From Tenacibaculum sp. 190130A14a (lineage in GTDB: Bacteria > Bacteroidota > Bacteroidia > Flavobacteriales > Flavobacteriaceae), in contig NZ_OZ040189.1 in assembly GCF_964048965.1 (NCBI RefSeq), positions 2,542,001 through 2,606,000 on the forward strand: a DNA stretch of 64,000 nucleotides, written 5' to 3'. Both the position numbers and the translations under genes were made by a program. This document shows positions 1 to 8,436 of this stretch, piece after piece; within the stretch, counting starts at the first letter, position 1, and each line of letters begins with the position of its first letter. Under the pieces are notes generated by a model that made no database searches, was not told the DNA's origin, and saw only the letters and a program-made list of their open reading frames with translations.

Positions 1-1204
1 GTGTGGGTGTTCCGTATAATATCCCGTCGAATTTTGTTTCTTTTTCTCTCCAAATAAGCTCTCCTCCATAAAACACTACGGCTAGAATACTGATATATGG
101 CAAAGGATCTTTGATAAGCCATACCAATAAACTTGTAGTTGGATACAGACTTTCATTATAAGTTCCTCCCTGATTGATACGCGAATAAATTTCAGTAAAT
201 ACAATTACAATCCACATGCCTATAATGGCTAAAAAGGGAAGGCTCTTGCGTACTGCATTCAATTCCATTTTTAATTGGGATACAAAACTCTTCCAACTAT
301 GTTTAAAAGCATATTGCGGTGTTTTTATGATATGATATGGTACTAAGGCTGTTTCCTTTTCTGTATTGACAGTTCTGCTCTTCTTTTTTCTTTCTGAAAT
401 TCTATAGGAAAAGAAGGTATACGAAACGAACAAAAGTATGCTTGTAAAACCTAGCCAAAAAAGTCGGTTAGCTAAGAAATATCCTGAAAGCGTTAGTTGT
501 TGGGTATTCTTTTCAGCGCGTGTCCAAAATTGGGTTTGTTCTAGAAAGGCTGATAATCCGAACGGATCTCCTATTGCTGCCATTTGCATAGTTTCTGCGG
601 AAGCATTCACTCCTCCCGCCAATAAAGGTGAATTAAAAAATAAAGCCGTTAAAAAATAGAGTCCGTAAATCCCTATAGCACTTACATAAGTCGCGATATT
701 GTTTTGAGTTAACAAAGCCACCGAACTTACAATAGCGGTTACTATAAAAATATTCGGTACAGCAAATAACAGCCATGTATTTAGATAGGAAAACGCATTG
801 AATTCTAACAATCTACTAGCATCTATAGCTGGATTTTGAGTTCCTAAATACCAGCCTATAAAACAGGCACTAAATGTGAGTAATGAAAATAGATACACGC
901 CTAAAAATCGACTCACAAAAAATTGTGCTTTACCTAAAGAGCTGGTAAATACCAATGCATCGGTTTTATGGTGTTTGTCTCTTAAGAATCCGCTAATGGC
1001 AAAAAACATCACGATAAAGACACTTCCTAAGCTTAGTAAGCCTACATCGTAATTGATTTCATAACTAGAGTTAAAAGCTACTTTGTTAGAAAATCCTTGT
1101 GATCCTAGGGTATATCCTAAAAACCCAAAGAGAATACTAAATGCAATAAGTGCTTTTTGTTTTAATTGATATTGTATTTCAAATTTTAATAAGTGGAATA
1201 GCAT
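1..1204 (-). CDS. ABC-2 type permease, likely with C-terminal M1 aminopeptidase domain (partial)
   Basis: Open frame on the minus strand starting at an ATG at 1204-1202 and running off the left edge, so about 401 N-terminal residues are visible. It begins MLFHLLKFEIQYQL and contains several hydrophobic segments (near residues 20-40, 60-80, 110-130, 150-175 and 185-205, then further ones near 260 and 370). The motif GGELIWREKE near residue 385 resembles the conserved ELVWRER segment of large Bacteroidota permeases that carry an M1 peptidase domain at the C-terminus; that domain would lie outside the window, so its presence is inferred. It begins 11 bases after the stop of the ATPase gene, so both form one export transporter operon. 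Confidence 0.8.
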   Translation of the reverse strand, partial: MLFHLLKFEIQYQLKQKALIAFSILFGFLGYTLGSQGFSNKVAFNSSYEINYDVGLLSLGSVFIVMFFAISGFLRDKHHKTDALVFTSSLGKAQFFVSRFLGVYLFSLLTFSACFIGWYLGTQNPAIDASRLLEFNAFSYLNTWLLFAVPNIFIVTAIVSSVALLTQNNIATYVSAIGIYGLYFLTALFFNSPLLAGGVNASAETMQMAAIGDPFGLSAFLEQTQFWTRAEKNTQQLTLSGYFLANRLFWLGFTSILLFVSYTFFSYRISERKKKSRTVNTEKETALVPYHIIKTPQYAFKHSWKSFVSQLKMELNAVRKSLPFLAIIGMWIVIVFTEIYSRINQGGTYNESLYPTTSLLVWLIKDPLPYISILAVVFYGGELIWREKETKFDGILYGTPT

Positions 1205-1215
1205 AGCGAAGAGTT

Positions 1216-2094
1216 TTAAGAGGAAACTTGTTGTAATTTTTTGAAGTACACACTTTCTAAATCGGGCGTATACGGTTTGAATTCACCATTTAAAGGTGTT
1301 TCTGAATAGACTTGAATTTGTGTTTTTCCTGAGACCAATCGAGTACTAAGTACATGAAATCTTTCTTGGTACACCGATAGTTCTTCTTTCGCAATGGTTT
1401 TAATCCATGTTTTCCCTTCTAAACCATAGGTAAGTTCCATTGGGTTTCCTTGCGTTATTATTTTTCCTTGCTGAAGTATGGCCATGTTTTGACATAAATC
1501 ACGGACATCTTCTACAATATGAGTGGATAGAATGACAATTACGTTCTCTCCTATTTCGCTCAATAGGTTTAAAAATCGATTGCGTTCTTCAGGGTCTAAT
1601 CCGGCTGTAGGCTCATCAACAATAATCAACTGTGGATTTCCTAACAATGCTTGTGCAATACCAAAACGTTGTCGCATTCCTCCAGAAAAGGTATGCACCG
1701 ACTTTTTTCTATGTTGATACAGGTTGGTTTGTTGTAACAAAGCAGTTACCTGCTCTTTTCTTGCTGAAGTATTCGTGATTCCTTTTAAAACCGCCAAATG
1801 ATTCAATAAGTCTTGAGCACTTATTTTCGGATACACTCCAAATTCTTGTGGTAAATAACCCAATTGACTTCTCAAAAACTGCGGGTTTTGAACAATGTCT
1901 ACCTCATTAAAAAATATGCTTCCTGAAGTAGGTTCTTGTAAGGTAGCAATGGTTCGCATTAAAGATGATTTTCCTGCGCCATTCGGTCCTAGTAATCCGA
2001 ACAATCCGTTGGTAATTGTTAAAGCTACTTGGTTTAATGCCTTTACCCCATTGGGATATTCTTTGCTGATATCTTGAATTTTTAAAGTGTTCAT
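1216..2094 (-). CDS. ABC transporter ATP-binding protein
   Basis: Cytoplasmic ATPase subunit of an ABC-2 exporter, 292 aa. Visible motifs: Walker A GPNGAGKS (residues 36-43), Q-loop in YLPQEFG (about 80-86), signature FSGGMRQR (136-143), Walker B LIIVDEP (156-162) and switch His192 in STHIVED. The last ~80 residues form the usual accessory region of exporter ATPases. The membrane partner follows directly downstream with an 11-base gap. A LytS/LytTR pair is transcribed divergently from the other side and could control the transporter, as is common for such neighbours, but nothing in the sequence proves it. The transported substrate cannot be told from the sequence. Confidence 0.9.
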   Translation of the reverse strand: MNTLKIQDISKEYPNGVKALNQVALTITNGLFGLLGPNGAGKSSLMRTIATLQEPTSGSIFFNEVDIVQNPQFLRSQLGYLPQEFGVYPKISAQDLLNHLAVLKGITNTSARKEQVTALLQQTNLYQHRKKSVHTFSGGMRQRFGIAQALLGNPQLIIVDEPTAGLDPEERNRFLNLLSEIGENVIVILSTHIVEDVRDLCQNMAILQQGKIITQGNPMELTYGLEGKTWIKTIAKEELSVYQERFHVLSTRLVSGKTQIQVYSETPLNGEFKPYTPDLESVYFKKLQQVSS

Positions 2095-2289
2095 GCTGTA
2101 TGTTTTCTAATTTTACAACGAACTTAGAACCTATTGAAAAGAGGGACGAATTTATTTGACCAACGAGAACATTCTCCATTTCAATACGGATTTTAAAACC
2201 ATAAATCTCATTCAGCATAAAAAAGCAATTGTTTGTACAGAAAAACATCCTATTCATCAAAATTGTTACACTACCTTTACACTTCTCTT

Positions 2290-2297
2290 TATTTTTG
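2290..2297 (+). promoter_or_regulatory. Bacteroidota-type -7 element upstream of the LytS gene
   Basis: TATTTTTG matches TAnnTTTG, the -7 consensus of Bacteroidota housekeeping promoters. It sits 26 bases before the GTG start. No well-spaced -33 TTTG is visible, so this is a weak call. Confidence 0.35.
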
Positions 2298-2323
2298 AAC
2301 TTATATTTAAGTACATATAAAAC

Positions 2324-3445
2324 GTGCCACAATTCAACAAAATATTAAAAGCATTCGGTATAGGACTTCTTATTGTAGTTCCTTTGATATATCTATTAGA
2401 ACGTATCGGTTTTATTATTCTACCTGAAGATCGCCCTATGGAAACTACTATTTTTGGGTTTGTTTGGTGGGTGATTATTTCTGTAATGATTTACCATGTT
2501 TCCTTTTTTAAGAAACATAAAGTGATCCTTTTAAAGCTTTTGGTTTTACTGATAAGTTTTATTGTTTTATTGATTATAGATGAAAGAATCAATTATCCAG
2601 ATAACCCAATAAGCTTACTTATCCTCTTATTCTTTTGGGTGGGTTTAGCACATATTTTATTTCCAAAATTTGTTGAAAAACACGGTAAGATCATTATTGG
2701 TTATTATGTATTTATACTCACCATCTTTAGTTATTTTAGATTCTTTCAGCATGAAACGGAATTGTATTCTACATTAAAACACGATTTATTTATTCCTTTG
2801 TTAATACTCCCCTTACCTGTTCTTATTGGTTTATGGATATATGAACAATACAAATGGATAAAAAGCTTACAAAATGAAAAATCGAAAGCTGAATTGGCTT
2901 TACTAAAAGCTCAGGTAAATCCGCATTTCTTTTTCAATACGCTTAATAATTTGTATTCGTTAACGGTTCAAAATTCTGATCAAGCTCCTGGGGTTATTTT
3001 AAAACTTTCTGACATGATGCGCTATACTATTTATGAAGGAAAGAAAGAATTGGTTTCTTTAAAAGAAGAAGTAGCTTACCTACAAAACTATATTGATTTG
3101 CATAAAATAAGACATCATAAAAATGTGGTTATCAACTTTACACATACCATAGAAAGTGATGTAAAAGTGGCTCCTTTGTTGTTTATTATTTTGTTGGAAA
3201 ATGCTTTTAAACATGGTGTAGAAACTTTAACAGAAGATGCTTATATCCATATCGATCTTCAAAGTAAAGACCAAAAAGTACTATTTAGTATTGAGAATAA
3301 CTTTGATGATACTGACCATAATACTGTAAAAGGTATTGGTTTAGAAAACCTAAAGCATCGATTGGATTTATTATATCCGAACAAGCACCAGTTAACCATT
3401 CATAAAACAAATACTACTTTTAAGGGAGTATTACAATTAAACTAA
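2324..3445 (+). CDS. LytS-type sensor histidine kinase
   Basis: Membrane histidine kinase of the His_kinase (LytS/YehU) family, 373 aa. Five or six hydrophobic segments occupy residues 10-175, followed by the phosphoacceptor box NPHFFFN (His201), the N-box LLENAFKHG (Asn293) and a G-box GIGLENL near 336. The start is a GTG at 2324; no in-frame ATG occurs before residue 39, which lies inside the membrane region, so GTG is preferred. A TATTTTTG hexamer-like -7 box at 2290-2297 fits a start just downstream. The stop is 4 bases from the LytTR regulator, its evident partner. Confidence 0.85.
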   Translation: MPQFNKILKAFGIGLLIVVPLIYLLERIGFIILPEDRPMETTIFGFVWWVIISVMIYHVSFFKKHKVILLKLLVLLISFIVLLIIDERINYPDNPISLLILLFFWVGLAHILFPKFVEKHGKIIIGYYVFILTIFSYFRFFQHETELYSTLKHDLFIPLLILPLPVLIGLWIYEQYKWIKSLQNEKSKAELALLKAQVNPHFFFNTLNNLYSLTVQNSDQAPGVILKLSDMMRYTIYEGKKELVSLKEEVAYLQNYIDLHKIRHHKNVVINFTHTIESDVKVAPLLFIILLENAFKHGVETLTEDAYIHIDLQSKDQKVLFSIENNFDDTDHNTVKGIGLENLKHRLDLLYPNKHQLTIHKTNTTFKGVLQLN

Positions 3446-3449
3446 CATT

Positions 3450-4151
3450 ATGCGATATATTATTATTGATGACGAGCCTTTGGCACACCAACTTATAGAA
3501 GGGTTTTGCAGTATGCTACCTCATTTATCGCTACAAAAAAACTGTTATAATGCTATTGAAGCCATGCAGTTTTTGAATAGTAATACGGTTGATTTTATGT
3601 TTTTAGATTTAAACATGCCCAAGTTAAAAGGATTTGATTTTTTAAGGACATTACAAAACCCGCCTAAAGTGATTGTTACTACCGCTTATAAAGAGCATGC
3701 TTTAGAAGGGTTTGAATTGAATGTAGTTGATTATTTATTGAAGCCTTTTAGTTTTGAGCGCATGCTTACGGCTATTAATAAAGTACTTTCTACAACTTCC
3801 GAAAGTACTACTGCAGCTACCACTACAAATACAGCACCGACTTCGAGCAATTTCTTTGTAAAAGGGGATAAAAAATACCATCAGGTAGCAACAGAAAATA
3901 TTATGTGTATTGAAGCTTATGGTAATTATTGTAAGCTGCATTTAAAAGATGATACCGTAATTATCAGTCATGAAAAAATATCTCATTTCGAAGCTTTCTT
4001 GGCACCACATAACTTTATACGCGTTCATAAATCTTATATTGTCAGTGTTCCTAAAATTACCGTTATTGAAGGAAATCGAATTTTTATAGGGGATAAAATC
4101 ATTCCTATTGGTCAAACCTACAAACAAGAGGTTATAAAGTTTATGAAATAA
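3450..4151 (+). CDS. LytTR response regulator
   Basis: Response regulator of the LytR/AlgR type, 233 aa. The receiver domain covers residues 1-115, with acidic residues D7-D8 and phosphoacceptor Asp53 in FLDLNMP, Thr in VTTA and Lys in LKPFS. A Thr/Ser/Ala-rich linker (about 118-132) leads to a LytTR DNA-binding domain (about 135-233) with IEAYGNYCKLHL and FIRVHKSYIV. It lies 4 bases downstream of the LytS kinase and must be its output. LytTR proteins bind pairs of short direct repeats; targets here are unknown. Confidence 0.9.
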   Translation: MRYIIIDDEPLAHQLIEGFCSMLPHLSLQKNCYNAIEAMQFLNSNTVDFMFLDLNMPKLKGFDFLRTLQNPPKVIVTTAYKEHALEGFELNVVDYLLKPFSFERMLTAINKVLSTTSESTTAATTTNTAPTSSNFFVKGDKKYHQVATENIMCIEAYGNYCKLHLKDDTVIISHEKISHFEAFLAPHNFIRVHKSYIVSVPKITVIEGNRIFIGDKIIPIGQTYKQEVIKFMK

Positions 4152-4284
4152 CAAATACGCAAAAAGTTTAACAATAATCTTAAGATTCTTATCTATTGAT
4201 TGCTTGCAATTCACTTAAATTTTTTCCTACCAACAGAATACTTTTCACTACTACTTCATTTGGTAAAACGGTAACCTATTGTGA

Positions 4285-4953
4285 TTAAATAAACCCAGAA
4301 TCTTTGGCTTTAGCAACTAAATGTGCCGTATTGTTGGCTCTTAAGATGTCTTTTAATTTTATAATTCTTTTCTCCACTGAACTCAAACTCCCAGGCGTAA
4401 TACCATTATTAGTGAAATATCGACTAATTTCAGGCTGTGATAATCCTTCAGATAGTTTTTCCATTAACCGAATATCATATTGCTTGATTTCATTGCTTGA
4501 AGGGCGTTTCATTGCCTTTTCAACTTGGTAAGATAAAAATGGAGTATCATTTTGAAGAACCTTATGGATAGCTTTATTTAAATCCTTTAACCCATTTCTT
4601 CCTTTACATATATACCCTTTAACTTTAGAATTTTGAAGTAAAGTTCTTACTTTTTGCAAACTGTCTTCAACAGAGTACACAATCACAGAAATAGCAATTT
4701 CTTTTTCTTCTAATGCTTGCACCAATTCTTTACCTGAAGTATATTCTTGGGGCCTATGATCTTTTTTAAAAGACAAGTCCGTAATTAATAAATCATAAGG
4801 ATTTTTATCAATAATGGCTCGTTGAATTTTTAGGTAAGCATCGTCACAATATTGTACTTGATCAATTTCTCCAACTCCAATTTCTTGTAGCATTGTATAG
4901 ACTCCTTTGTTAATATCATCCATATCTTCTGCTACTAACACTTTTTTAAACAT
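4285..4953 (-). CDS. Response regulator with LuxR/NarL-type HTH
   Basis: Response regulator of 222 aa. The receiver domain (1-135) has acidic residues E9-D10 and phosphoacceptor Asp59 in LLITDLSF, with Ser in VYSVED and Lys in ICKGRNG. The C-terminal ~65 residues (EKLSEGLSQPEISRYF and following) resemble a LuxR/NarL helix-turn-helix that is somewhat divergent. The gene follows the TPR histidine kinase with a single base between stop and start, so the two form a two-gene operon. Its upstream neighbourhood (four mini-lipoproteins) is the most obvious candidate target or signal source, but that link is inference. Confidence 0.85.
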   Translation of the reverse strand: MFKKVLVAEDMDDINKGVYTMLQEIGVGEIDQVQYCDDAYLKIQRAIIDKNPYDLLITDLSFKKDHRPQEYTSGKELVQALEEKEIAISVIVYSVEDSLQKVRTLLQNSKVKGYICKGRNGLKDLNKAIHKVLQNDTPFLSYQVEKAMKRPSSNEIKQYDIRLMEKLSEGLSQPEISRYFTNNGITPGSLSSVEKRIIKLKDILRANNTAHLVAKAKDSGFI

Positions 4954-4954
4954 A

Positions 4955-6577
4955 TTAGATAATTATTTTTGTTATAAAACCAATTCCAGGTTCTGATTCA
5001 AAAATAATTTTTCCATCGACAGATTTTATACGGTTTTCCGCATTGACCAAACCATTTCGTTTCGTCAGTAAACAACCAACCCCATTATCTTTATACAAGA
5101 CCTCTACTTTTTTTCCTTTTTGCTTAAATACAATTGTTACTAAAGTAGCTTCGCTATATTTTGCCATATTGGTTAACAGTTCTTTTAAAACACGATAGAG
5201 CATATTTCTTTTATGAATAGAAACTCCAGACCAATCGAACGTATTTACCTGAGAGGCAATAGACACTTTGTTGGTTTGATAGCTTTCAAACATATCATTT
5301 AAGATTTCAGAAAAACTCATTTCCTCATCTATCACATAATTATCTCTAGAAATATTCCTTGCTTTAAGATAAACGGCATCTAAATCGTCTAAAACCTCAT
5401 CTGTAGCACTATCTTTTAACTGTATTTTAGACATTATTTGATACAAATCATTGGCAATAACATCGTGTACTGTTTTAGAAATCCTTCCTTCTGTTTGAAT
5501 TACATTCTCAACAATTTTCTTTTTATTTCTTTCTCTATAAAAGAAATAACCTCCAAATGATATTAAAAGAATAAGGCTTCCTATAAACTGAAAGAGTTGT
5601 TTTTGTTTCTTTTCGTGCTCAGTTTCCTGTTCTTGTTTTACAGTATTATATTTTAAAAAAGCAAACTTATTTGAACTTATTTCATGTGCCTTTATAATAC
5701 TGTCGTTTATTTTTTTATATAATCTTACATGCTCATTATCACTTAACTCTACTAATAAGCCTAATGTTTTTTGCTTATATGCAACACTATTAAGCCCATT
5801 AGCTATCTCTAGACTTTTTAAAGCATATTCCTTAGATTTTTCTAATTCAAAATTTTTCCTATAGAAATTTGATAAATTATAATAGCTCAAATAAACCTCT
5901 GAAAAGTTTTTTTTTGCTTTTCTTAACACTAAAGATTCTTTTAATTCGTTTAATCCTTCCTCTTTATTTATTTCAGATTTTACAATACCTAAATTATCTA
6001 AAACTAATGCTCTTAAAATTGTATCATATTCAATATTTAATTGACTTAAAGAACCTTCTAATATTACTTTTGCTTTTGAATAAAGCCTATTATCTAAATA
6101 TGTATTAGCTATATTATTGAATACTGTAATACTATCCTTCTTGTTCCTAACCAATTCAAAAGTTTTTCTGTAAAACTCTATAGCTTCATCTGTAAGTTTT
6201 TTTCTTCTGTAAAGAATTCCTAAATGATTGTAAATACCCTTTTTTAAATCTCTTAAATATTCAGAATCATCCATTTTATCACATAACTCCAACGCTTTTA
6301 TCGATGATTCTTCGCTTTCATTATAAAATCCCATCTTAAACTCTGCACTAGCGATATGCCATAAGGCATAAATGGTTTCTGATTTATCATCATCATTTAA
6401 AGATTTTATATAGACCCTTTTAAAAAAATTATAGGAACTTATCAAATCATCTCCTTTATTCGGATGCAAAACCAATTCTGAGTATAATCTTAAACTATCT
6501 ATTTTTTCTTGTCCTTGATGAAAACTACTGCACAATAAAGCAATAAAAAAAAGGAATGATTTCTTTAAATTTTTCAT
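4955..6577 (-). CDS. TPR-containing sensor histidine kinase
   Basis: 540 aa. A signal/anchor segment (about residues 6-22) is followed by a long helical region (about 30-300) with tetratricopeptide-type repeats (AIEFYRKTFEL, ALKSLEIANGL), a transmembrane segment near 323-343, and a NarX-like kinase core. The core has the phosphoacceptor motif KTVHDVIAND (His near 368), the N-box ELLTNMAKYS and the G-box KDNGVGC. This is the usual architecture of Bacteroidota sensors with extracytoplasmic TPRs that read a protein or peptide ligand. The partner regulator follows after 1 base. The ATG sits inside a terminator-like hairpin (see 6551-6581), an unusual arrangement. Confidence 0.88.
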   Translation of the reverse strand: MKNLKKSFLFFIALLCSSFHQGQEKIDSLRLYSELVLHPNKGDDLISSYNFFKRVYIKSLNDDDKSETIYALWHIASAEFKMGFYNESEESSIKALELCDKMDDSEYLRDLKKGIYNHLGILYRRKKLTDEAIEFYRKTFELVRNKKDSITVFNNIANTYLDNRLYSKAKVILEGSLSQLNIEYDTILRALVLDNLGIVKSEINKEEGLNELKESLVLRKAKKNFSEVYLSYYNLSNFYRKNFELEKSKEYALKSLEIANGLNSVAYKQKTLGLLVELSDNEHVRLYKKINDSIIKAHEISSNKFAFLKYNTVKQEQETEHEKKQKQLFQFIGSLILLISFGGYFFYRERNKKKIVENVIQTEGRISKTVHDVIANDLYQIMSKIQLKDSATDEVLDDLDAVYLKARNISRDNYVIDEEMSFSEILNDMFESYQTNKVSIASQVNTFDWSGVSIHKRNMLYRVLKELLTNMAKYSEATLVTIVFKQKGKKVEVLYKDNGVGCLLTKRNGLVNAENRIKSVDGKIIFESEPGIGFITKIII

Positions 6578-6581
6578 TCCT
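6551..6581 (-). promoter_or_regulatory. Terminator-like hairpin overlapping the kinase start codon
   Basis: On the minus strand the 8-base arm AGGAATGA pairs perfectly with TCATTCCT across a 14-base loop and is followed by a run of T (TTTTTTTT). The ATG of the TPR kinase (6577-6575) lies inside the 5' arm. The same stem core (GGAATGA/TCATTCC) forms the terminators after two of the mini-lipoprotein genes (7085-7115, 7371-7401). It could stop transcripts from the lipoprotein gene just upstream, occlude the kinase ribosome-binding region, or both. Confidence 0.6.
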
Positions 6582-6629
6582 CTAAAATAATAAACTTGTA
6601 AAACTATTTATTGCTTCTTTTCTAAATAA

Positions 6630-6845
6630 TTAGCTTCCTGGAGGCGGCGGTGGAGGTGGTGGTATTATGACTCCATCTTCACCACAACACGACTTTACCT
6701 CAGTTTGAAACCCCTTCTTTACCTCTAACATATTTTCTTCTTTTATAAGTTCTTCACTATCTGTACAAGAAACTAATATTAAACTAAGAAAAATTGTAAA
6801 TACTATTAAACTTATTTTTTTTATCATAATTTGATATTTTAACAT
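6630..6845 (-). CDS. Mini-lipoprotein with Cys-Cys motif and 8-proline tail (copy A)
   Basis: 71 aa (a start at Met7, MIKKIS, is equally possible). Signal peptide with lipobox LVSC, so the mature protein begins CTDSEELIKEE. It then carries a KSCCGEDG motif and ends with eight consecutive prolines and GS. The same architecture occurs in the next three genes, so this is a paralogous family. It should be anchored in a membrane facing the periplasm or the outside. I do not recognise the family. The proline run is encoded by mixed CCA/CCT/CCG codons and should need elongation factor P for smooth translation. The gene lies 52 bases upstream of the TPR kinase. Confidence 0.75.
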   Translation of the reverse strand: MLKYQIMIKKISLIVFTIFLSLILVSCTDSEELIKEENMLEVKKGFQTEVKSCCGEDGVIIPPPPPPPPGS

Positions 6846-6863
6846 TAAAAAACTGATTATAAA

Positions 6864-7058
6864 CTACTTTCCCTTTGGAGGAGGTGGTGGGGGTGGAATA
6901 ATATCGTCTTCTTCACCACAACAAGATTTTACCTCTGTTTGAAACTTCTTCTTTATCTGTGATCTTTTTTCTTCTTTAATAAGTTCATCACTATTTGTGC
7001 AAGAAATTAACATTGAATTCAATAAAATCGTAATAACTAATACACTTATTCTTTTCAT
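6864..7058 (-). CDS. Mini-lipoprotein with Cys-Cys motif and 7-proline tail (copy B)
   Basis: 64 aa, paralogue of copy A. Signal peptide with lipobox LISC, mature start CTNSDELIKEE, motif KSCCGEED, then seven prolines and KGK. Only 18 bases separate its stop from the start of copy A, with no hairpin between them, so B and A are probably co-transcribed; copies C and D each end in their own terminator. Function unknown. Conservation of the lipobox, the acidic/Lys segment, the CC pair and the proline tail across four copies argues that it is a real, selected protein rather than a chance reading frame. Confidence 0.75.
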   Translation of the reverse strand: MKRISVLVITILLNSMLISCTNSDELIKEEKRSQIKKKFQTEVKSCCGEEDDIIPPPPPPPKGK

Positions 7059-7084
7059 TACTATTATATTTTTAAATTAATTAA

Positions 7085-7115
7085 TAAAAAAGGAATGAAT
7101 TAAACTCATTCCTTT
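7085..7115 (-). terminator. Rho-independent terminator after lipoprotein copy C
   Basis: On the minus strand AAAGGAATGA pairs with TCATTCCTTT, followed by TTTATTAA. It lies 30 bases past the stop of copy C and has nearly the same stem as the terminator after copy D and the hairpin at the kinase start. Confidence 0.75.
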
Positions 7116-7144
7116 CATCGTTATTCAAACTTACAAATAACTAG

Positions 7145-7342
7145 TTATAAGTTAATCTTTTTTGGTGGTGGCGGAGGTGGAATAATATCTTCCTCTTCAT
7201 CACAACACGACTCTAGTTGAGTTTTAAATTCCGTCTTTAACTCTAATGGCTTTTCTTCTTTGACAAGTTCATCATTATCTGTACAAGAAGTTAACATTGA
7301 ACTTAGAAAAATTGCAATTATTAATGTACTTACTTTTTTCAT
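7145..7342 (-). CDS. Mini-lipoprotein with Cys-Cys motif and 6-proline tail (copy C)
   Basis: 65 aa. Signal peptide with lipobox LTSC, mature start CTDNDELVKEE, motif ESCCDEEED, six prolines, then KKINL. Followed after 30 bases by a terminator, so it is probably its own transcription unit. The segment around it (start region, 3' flank with CAAACTTACAAA, hairpin) is repeated around copy D at a ~300-bp period, which points to tandem duplication. No known family recognised. Confidence 0.75.
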   Translation of the reverse strand: MKKVSTLIIAIFLSSMLTSCTDNDELVKEEKPLELKTEFKTQLESCCDEEEDIIPPPPPPKKINL

Positions 7343-7370
7343 TGCTGTTAAATTTTTAAATTGATTAATA

Positions 7371-7401
7371 AAAAAGGAATGAATTTAAAATTCATTCCTT
7401 T
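7371..7401 (-). terminator. Rho-independent terminator after lipoprotein copy D
   Basis: Minus-strand stem GGAATGAATT/AATTCATTCC with a tiny loop and a following TTTTTTATTAA run, 37 bases past the copy D stop. Strongest of the three related hairpins. Confidence 0.8.
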
Positions 7402-7437
7402 CATAATCATTCAAACTTACAAAAAATCAGTTATAAG

Positions 7438-7650
7438 TTAATCTTTTTTTGGTGGAGGTGGAGGTGGAAGCTCTCCATCACCACTACAACAATTTTCAGA
7501 TTCCGTTTGTAATTCACTTTTTATAGTTGAGTTGGCATCTTTTTTTATAAGCTCATCATTCTCTGTACAAGAAATTAACATCAAATTGAGGAAAACCGCA
7601 ATGATTATTAATGCTATTTTTTTCATTTTGCTTTGTTTAAAATTGGACAT
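7438..7650 (-). CDS. Mini-lipoprotein with Cys-Cys motif and 6-proline tail (copy D)
   Basis: 70 aa from the first Met; the other copies suggest the true start is Met9 (MKKIAL, at 7626). Lipobox LISC, mature start CTENDELIKKD, motif ENCCSGDG, then six prolines and KKD. It is the most divergent copy between the lipobox and the CC pair, and lacks the II before the prolines. It is the first copy in transcription order, with about 300 bases of non-coding DNA upstream. Function unknown; position next to a TPR sensor kinase suggests a possible signal or target. Confidence 0.72.
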   Translation of the reverse strand: MSNFKQSKMKKIALIIIAVFLNLMLISCTENDELIKKDANSTIKSELQTESENCCSGDGELPPPPPPKKD

Positions 7651-7960
7651 TAGTGTTGCTGTTCGAGTATTTCATCGAACTGTTTTAAGTGTGTTTCACA
7701 CATTTTTTAAAAGGCCTTTTGGGAAGTGTAAAGAAGTGTATCAAGCGAACAAGCTCTTCCCGGTTCAAGTCGCTTAATACTTTTCTCTAATTTTAAAAAT
7801 GATGAAGTATTGTTTTAGAGTTTTCAACTTTAATTTCTTCATCAATTCCAGCACAAATCAACTCTAAAAACATGGGAAGTCTAGGAAGAATTCGGGAAAG
7901 ATTTAAGAAGTTTTTTTCCCGTTTTTTTCCCAGACATATACAACAATAAACCAACCTATT
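7651..7960. other. Non-coding spacer between lipoprotein cluster and 106-aa gene
   Basis: About 310 bases without a convincing gene. It must carry the minus-strand promoter for lipoprotein copy D and the plus-strand promoter for the next gene. A short hairpin GTGTG/CACAC followed by ATTTTTT (7689-7708) and a palindrome AAAAGGCCTTTT (7709-7720) are visible; no clear TAnnTTTG box was found on either strand. Confidence 0.4.
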
Positions 7961-8281
7961 ATGCAACAAAAAATTATTAACAAAGCCTTTAAGAAAATCA
8001 AAAAAAAGGCTAAAAAAGAAGAGGGAGTTAGCTTGACGTTTACTAAAACATCTGAATATTTATCTCAACTATTAGAAGATGATTACAATGTCCGTTTTGG
8101 GGATAAAAGTTTAAGAAAAGCTTATAAAAATTCTTCCGAAATAAAGAAACCTGAAGTACTAAAAGCCTTGTGTCAATTTTTAGGATATGAAAGTTATGAA
8201 GATTATGTAAACCAACATCCCACAGATAAAAAAAGCCAGTTACAAATCAAACTTTTTTTAGAGTTCAAACATCAATTTTAA
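7961..8281 (+). CDS. Small basic/acidic hypothetical protein
   Basis: 106 aa with a very lysine-rich N-terminus (AFKKIKKKAKKEEG), followed by GVSLTFTKTSEYLSQLLE and a segment ending FLGYESYEDYVNQH. The layout resembles the N-terminal domain found in many uncharacterised flavobacterial proteins where a helical domain detects or binds something before a variable second half; here only the domain remains and no second half is present. No membrane segment or signal peptide. Followed by a strong terminator at 8348-8379, so it is a one-gene unit. Function not known. Confidence 0.65.
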   Translation: MQQKIINKAFKKIKKKAKKEEGVSLTFTKTSEYLSQLLEDDYNVRFGDKSLRKAYKNSSEIKKPEVLKALCQFLGYESYEDYVNQHPTDKKSQLQIKLFLEFKHQF

Positions 8282-8347
8282 AATTACTCTAAGAAGTATT
8301 TCGTTCTAATTCATATCACTTATTCAGTAAAACACTAAATAAATTGC

Positions 8348-8379
8348 CCCCTACTTCAAATCGGTAGGGGTTTCTTTTT
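8348..8379 (+). terminator. Rho-independent terminator
   Basis: Stem CCCCTAC/GTAGGGG (8348-8354 with 8364-8370) followed by TTTCTTTTT. Ends the 106-aa gene. Confidence 0.8.
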
Positions 8380-8436
8380 CTTATATTTAAATTCAAACTT
8401 CTTTGAAACACTTCTTAAAAAAGATATTCTCTATCT

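Noticed and set aside
5869..6108. 79-codon plus-strand frame opposite the TPR kinase
   Set aside because: Leu/Ile/Tyr-rich low-complexity shadow of the minus-strand coding sequence.
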